Below are positions 6,192-8,204 of a DNA stretch of 8,204 nt, piece by piece. The DNA is from Candidatus Dormiibacterota bacterium. Lineage in GTDB: Bacteria; Chloroflexota; Dormibacteria; Aeolococcales; Bog-877. Made by a program: the position numbers and the translations under genes. A model generated the notes under the pieces. The model was not told the origin of the DNA. It did no database searches and saw nothing but the letters and a program-made list of their open reading frames with translations. The stretch is from the NCBI GenBank assembly GCA_030038765.1, contig JASHRA010000054.1, positions 1 through 8,204 on the forward strand, given 5' to 3'. Position 1 is the first letter of the stretch. The number at the start of each line of letters is the position of its first letter.

Positions 6192-7280
6192 ATGCCTTCG
6201 ACGCCGGTCGCAGCTGGCCGGCAGAGCGAGCGGGACCGGTCCCTGGGGGTCCGCCTCGCCACCTACAACGTTCTCCTCGGCGGCGGAGGGCGTTGGCCCG
6301 AGATCGAGCGGGTGGTCCGTGCCATCGACGCCGACGTGCTGGCGCTCCAGGAGGTGGACCAGCGCGAGCCCGTGGAGCGCCTCGGCGAGGCGCTCGGCTA
6401 CCGGGTCCTCTACGGCCCCGCGCCCAGCCCCCGGCACCAGGCGGTGCTCAGCCGGCTGCCGGTCCTGAGCTTCACCAACCACCGCGACCCGGCCGTCTTC
6501 CTGCGCAACTCGCTGGAGGTCTGGGTGCGGCTCTCGGGCCCGGGCGGGGAGGCGGCCCTGGGGCTGCACACGGTCCACCTCACGGCCGCCTTCCAGCGCC
6601 GCGGACGCGCCGAGCCGGAGCGGCTGCGGGAGCTGGCGGCGGTGCGGGCCCAGGTGGCCCGCACGCCCAACCGCAACCAGGTGGTGCTGGGCGACTTCAA
6701 TTCGCTGGCGCCGGGCGACCCGGTCCGGGCCAGCGACTTCTTCGCCCAGATCAACCAGTGGCGCCGCACCGGGGCCCTGCGCGAGGCGGGGGCGCTGGGC
6801 CCGGTCCCCCCCGGGCTGAGCCGGCTCCGCTGGTGGGAGGAGCAGGCGCCCCTGGCCCCGCCCGAGGACCTGCCCGAGGCGGTCCGCACCGGCCTGCCCC
6901 ACCTGCCCTGGATGGTGCACCCGGTGCTGGAGTTCCTGCCCCGGGGCGAGGTGACGGACGCGGTGCTGGCCGCGCTGCTGCCGCGGGCGGCGCTCCAGAG
7001 CATGCTGGAGGCCGGCTACGTCGACTGCCTCCGCGCCCTGCACCCCCGTTCCGATGGCTTCACCTGCCCCACCTACCAGCCTGCGGTCCGGATCGACTAC
7101 GTGCTGGCGACGAGGGAGCTGGCACGGGCCCTGAGGCGCTGCCAGGTGGTCAGCGGGAGCGGCGAGCTGGGCCGGCTGGCCCGCCGCGCCAGCGACCACT
7201 TTCCGGTCCTGGCCGAGTTCAGCCTGGAGCCGGAGCGCGGGCTGGGGACGGTCCCGGAGTGGTCCGGGGGGGCCTCCTGA
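6192..7280 (+). CDS. Endonuclease/exonuclease/phosphatase-family metal-dependent phosphoesterase
   Basis: This 362-residue enzyme has the EEP (DNase I/exonuclease III/inositol-phosphatase) fold and is expected to hydrolyse a phosphodiester or phosphomonoester with a divalent metal. All core motifs are visible: N26 in TYNVLLGG, E54 in LALQEVD, H129 in LHTVHL, D168 and N170 in LGDFNSLAPGD, D302 in RIDYVLA, and the catalytic pair D335-H336 in SDHFPVL. No signal peptide or membrane segment is seen, so a cytoplasmic location is likely. The family is broad and the substrate (DNA, lipid, sugar phosphate) cannot be read from these motifs. About 90 residues between the GDFN block and the C-terminal part (roughly 181-275) exceed the usual core and include SDFFAQINQW and a Pro-rich stretch. 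The reading frame is open upstream; the ATG at 6192 was chosen from the -10 element 7 nt before it and the position of the first strand. Confidence 0.88.
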   Translation: MPSTPVAAGRQSERDRSLGVRLATYNVLLGGGGRWPEIERVVRAIDADVLALQEVDQREPVERLGEALGYRVLYGPAPSPRHQAVLSRLPVLSFTNHRDPAVFLRNSLEVWVRLSGPGGEAALGLHTVHLTAAFQRRGRAEPERLRELAAVRAQVARTPNRNQVVLGDFNSLAPGDPVRASDFFAQINQWRRTGALREAGALGPVPPGLSRLRWWEEQAPLAPPEDLPEAVRTGLPHLPWMVHPVLEFLPRGEVTDAVLAALLPRAALQSMLEAGYVDCLRALHPRSDGFTCPTYQPAVRIDYVLATRELARALRRCQVVSGSGELGRLARRASDHFPVLAEFSLEPERGLGTVPEWSGGAS

Positions 7281-7288
7281 GCCGCCCA

Positions 7289-7294
7289 TATACT
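7289..7294 (+). promoter_or_regulatory. Predicted -10 element before the phosphorylase-like gene
   Basis: TATACT differs from TATAAT by one base. It is followed by six bases (CGGCCC) and the ATG at 7301. It sits in the 20-bp gap after the phosphoesterase stop and predicts a separate, leaderless transcript. There is no Shine-Dalgarno sequence before the ATG and no recognisable -35 hexamer; any -35 would lie inside the end of the preceding gene. Confidence 0.55.
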
Positions 7295-7300
7295 CGGCCC

Positions 7301-8194
7301 ATGCCATCCCCGGCCAAGACCCGCACCGTGCCGGCCGCCGACTACGCCCTGCTGGGCGGCTCCGCCCCCGGCACCCAGGGCTCGCCGGAGCTGGAGCAGC
7401 GCGTCCTCCCCCTGCTCCGCGACGCCGTCTTCGCCACCCCCTTCGGGGACGCGCCCCCGATCTCCCACTTCCAGCTGCCCGTGGACGAGGGGGAGTCGCG
7501 CTCGGTGCTCTTCTGCCGTCCCCAGGCGGGCATGGCGGAGGGCCTGGTGGGGCGGCCCAGCGAGCAGCGGGCGCAGCAGACGCTGGCCCTCTTCTGGGTG
7601 CTCCAGCGGGCGGGCGTGGTCCGGGTCGTGTCCGAGTGCGGGGTGGCCAGCATCACCCAGCACTTCCACCCCCGGGACCTGGTCGTGCCCCACGACTTCA
7701 CCGACTTCACGCGCCAGCACGCCGGGCAGCTGGTGCCGGGGGCCGTCCTGGTCATGCGCCAGCCCTTCTGCCCGGAGATCCGCGAGGTGCTCTGGCAACG
7801 GGCCCGCAAGTTCGCCGCGGAGAAGGCCACCCGGGCCTTCAACCGGGCCGTCCACGTCAGCGTCGAAGGGCCGCGGATGGAGACCGCCGCCGAGGTAGCG
7901 GCGCTGGCCCGCCTCGGCGGCGACGTGATCAGCCAGACGGTCACCCCCGAGGTCTACCTGGCCCGCGAGATCGGCGCCTGCTTCGCCACCGTGGCCATGG
8001 TGGTCAACTACGCCGAGGGTGTGCGCCCGGAGTGGGACTTCGAGCTGCTACGGGCCACGGTCCGCGAGGGGGCGGAGGAGCTGGGCTCGGTCGCCCTGGA
8101 CGCCCTCGTGGCGCTGCCCGTCGAGCGCGGCTGCGCCTGCGCCGAGCGCCGCCGGCTGCCGGGGGCGGCGGACCGGGTCGCCACCCCGGCGTGA
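7301..8194 (+). CDS. Divergent purine nucleoside / methylthioadenosine phosphorylase-family protein
   Basis: This 297-residue protein is similar throughout to the MTAP/PNP family, which cleaves (methylthio)nucleosides with phosphate to give base and sugar-1-phosphate. Visible family blocks: a first strand with YALLGGSA (15-22), DFTDFT (132-137), PFCPEIREVL (155-164), VEGPRMETAAE (188-198), GGDVI...TPEVYLARE (206-223) and CFATVAMVVNYA (227-238). Several substrate-binding positions differ from canonical MTAP: GGTG is GGSA, RHGxxH is R73-P74-Q-A-G, the TTACGS loop is SECGVAS (111-117), the usual Met before Thr in NMT is Q212, and the base-recognising DYD is N236-Y-A238. Asn in place of Asp at the base site is typical of 6-oxopurine-specific members, so inosine-type substrates are conceivable; reduced or lost activity is also possible. 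A Cys-Ala-Cys pair (278-280) lies in the C-terminal tail. The ATG at 7301 follows a strong -10-like TATACT. Confidence 0.82.
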   Translation: MPSPAKTRTVPAADYALLGGSAPGTQGSPELEQRVLPLLRDAVFATPFGDAPPISHFQLPVDEGESRSVLFCRPQAGMAEGLVGRPSEQRAQQTLALFWVLQRAGVVRVVSECGVASITQHFHPRDLVVPHDFTDFTRQHAGQLVPGAVLVMRQPFCPEIREVLWQRARKFAAEKATRAFNRAVHVSVEGPRMETAAEVAALARLGGDVISQTVTPEVYLAREIGACFATVAMVVNYAEGVRPEWDFELLRATVREGAEELGSVALDALVALPVERGCACAERRRLPGAADRVATPA

Positions 8195-8204
8195 GCGGGG
8201 CGGA

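Noticed and set aside
6048..7307. Upstream extension of the membrane-protein frame on the minus strand
   Set aside because: It lies antisense to the EEP gene with motif-free, Gln/Arg/Pro-rich content. The protein-like sequence starts near 6047.

Overview
This is a compact, very G+C-rich bacterial chromosomal window (about three-quarters G+C by eye). It holds six complete protein genes and possibly the first 22 codons of a seventh at the left edge. I see no rRNA, tRNA, CRISPR array, insertion sequence, phage gene or attachment site. The LexA-type box (GAAC-N4-GTTC, the Gram-positive/actinobacterial form), the extreme G+C, and TAnnnT promoter elements sitting 6-7 nt before ATG codons suggest an actinobacterial or Chloroflexota/Dormibacterota-like lineage. 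That placement is inference; no single gene proves it.

Layout: (1) 1-266 holds a possible leftward gene start at 67 and an SOS-type control region, with a LexA-like box at 241-254 and a -10 element at 255-260. (2) 267-3593 (+) is an error-prone DNA polymerase of the DnaE2/ImuC type, with catalytic aspartates intact and a degenerate PHP domain. (3) 3587-6047 is a leftward cluster of three genes: a four-helix membrane protein (6047-5454), a glutaredoxin-like protein overlapping it by 8 bp (5461-5186), and a family 2 glycosyltransferase fused to a GtrA membrane domain and an extra C-terminal domain (5143-3587). The glycosyltransferase gene runs tail-to-tail into dnaE2 and overlaps it by 7 bp. 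(4) 6048-6191 is a divergent intergenic region. (5) 6192-7280 (+) is an endonuclease/exonuclease/phosphatase-fold enzyme. (6) 7301-8194 (+) is a divergent member of the purine nucleoside/methylthioadenosine phosphorylase family.

How the genes relate: dnaE2 is predicted to be a damage-inducible translesion polymerase. No ImuA or ImuB partner lies within the window. The leftward cluster looks like cell-envelope work (polyprenyl-phosphate-linked glycosyl transfer, a membrane protein and a small redox protein), but a shared pathway is not demonstrated. The two right-hand genes are a probable metal-dependent phosphoesterase and a nucleoside-phosphorylase-like protein with altered active-site motifs.

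The strongest unexplained pattern is regulatory. All four complete genes that start with ATG carry a TAnnnT element exactly 6 or 7 nt before the ATG and lack a Shine-Dalgarno sequence, as expected for leaderless mRNAs. The most unusual proteins are the three-part glycosyltransferase and the nucleoside-phosphorylase-like protein. I found no clear, wholly new multi-gene system.
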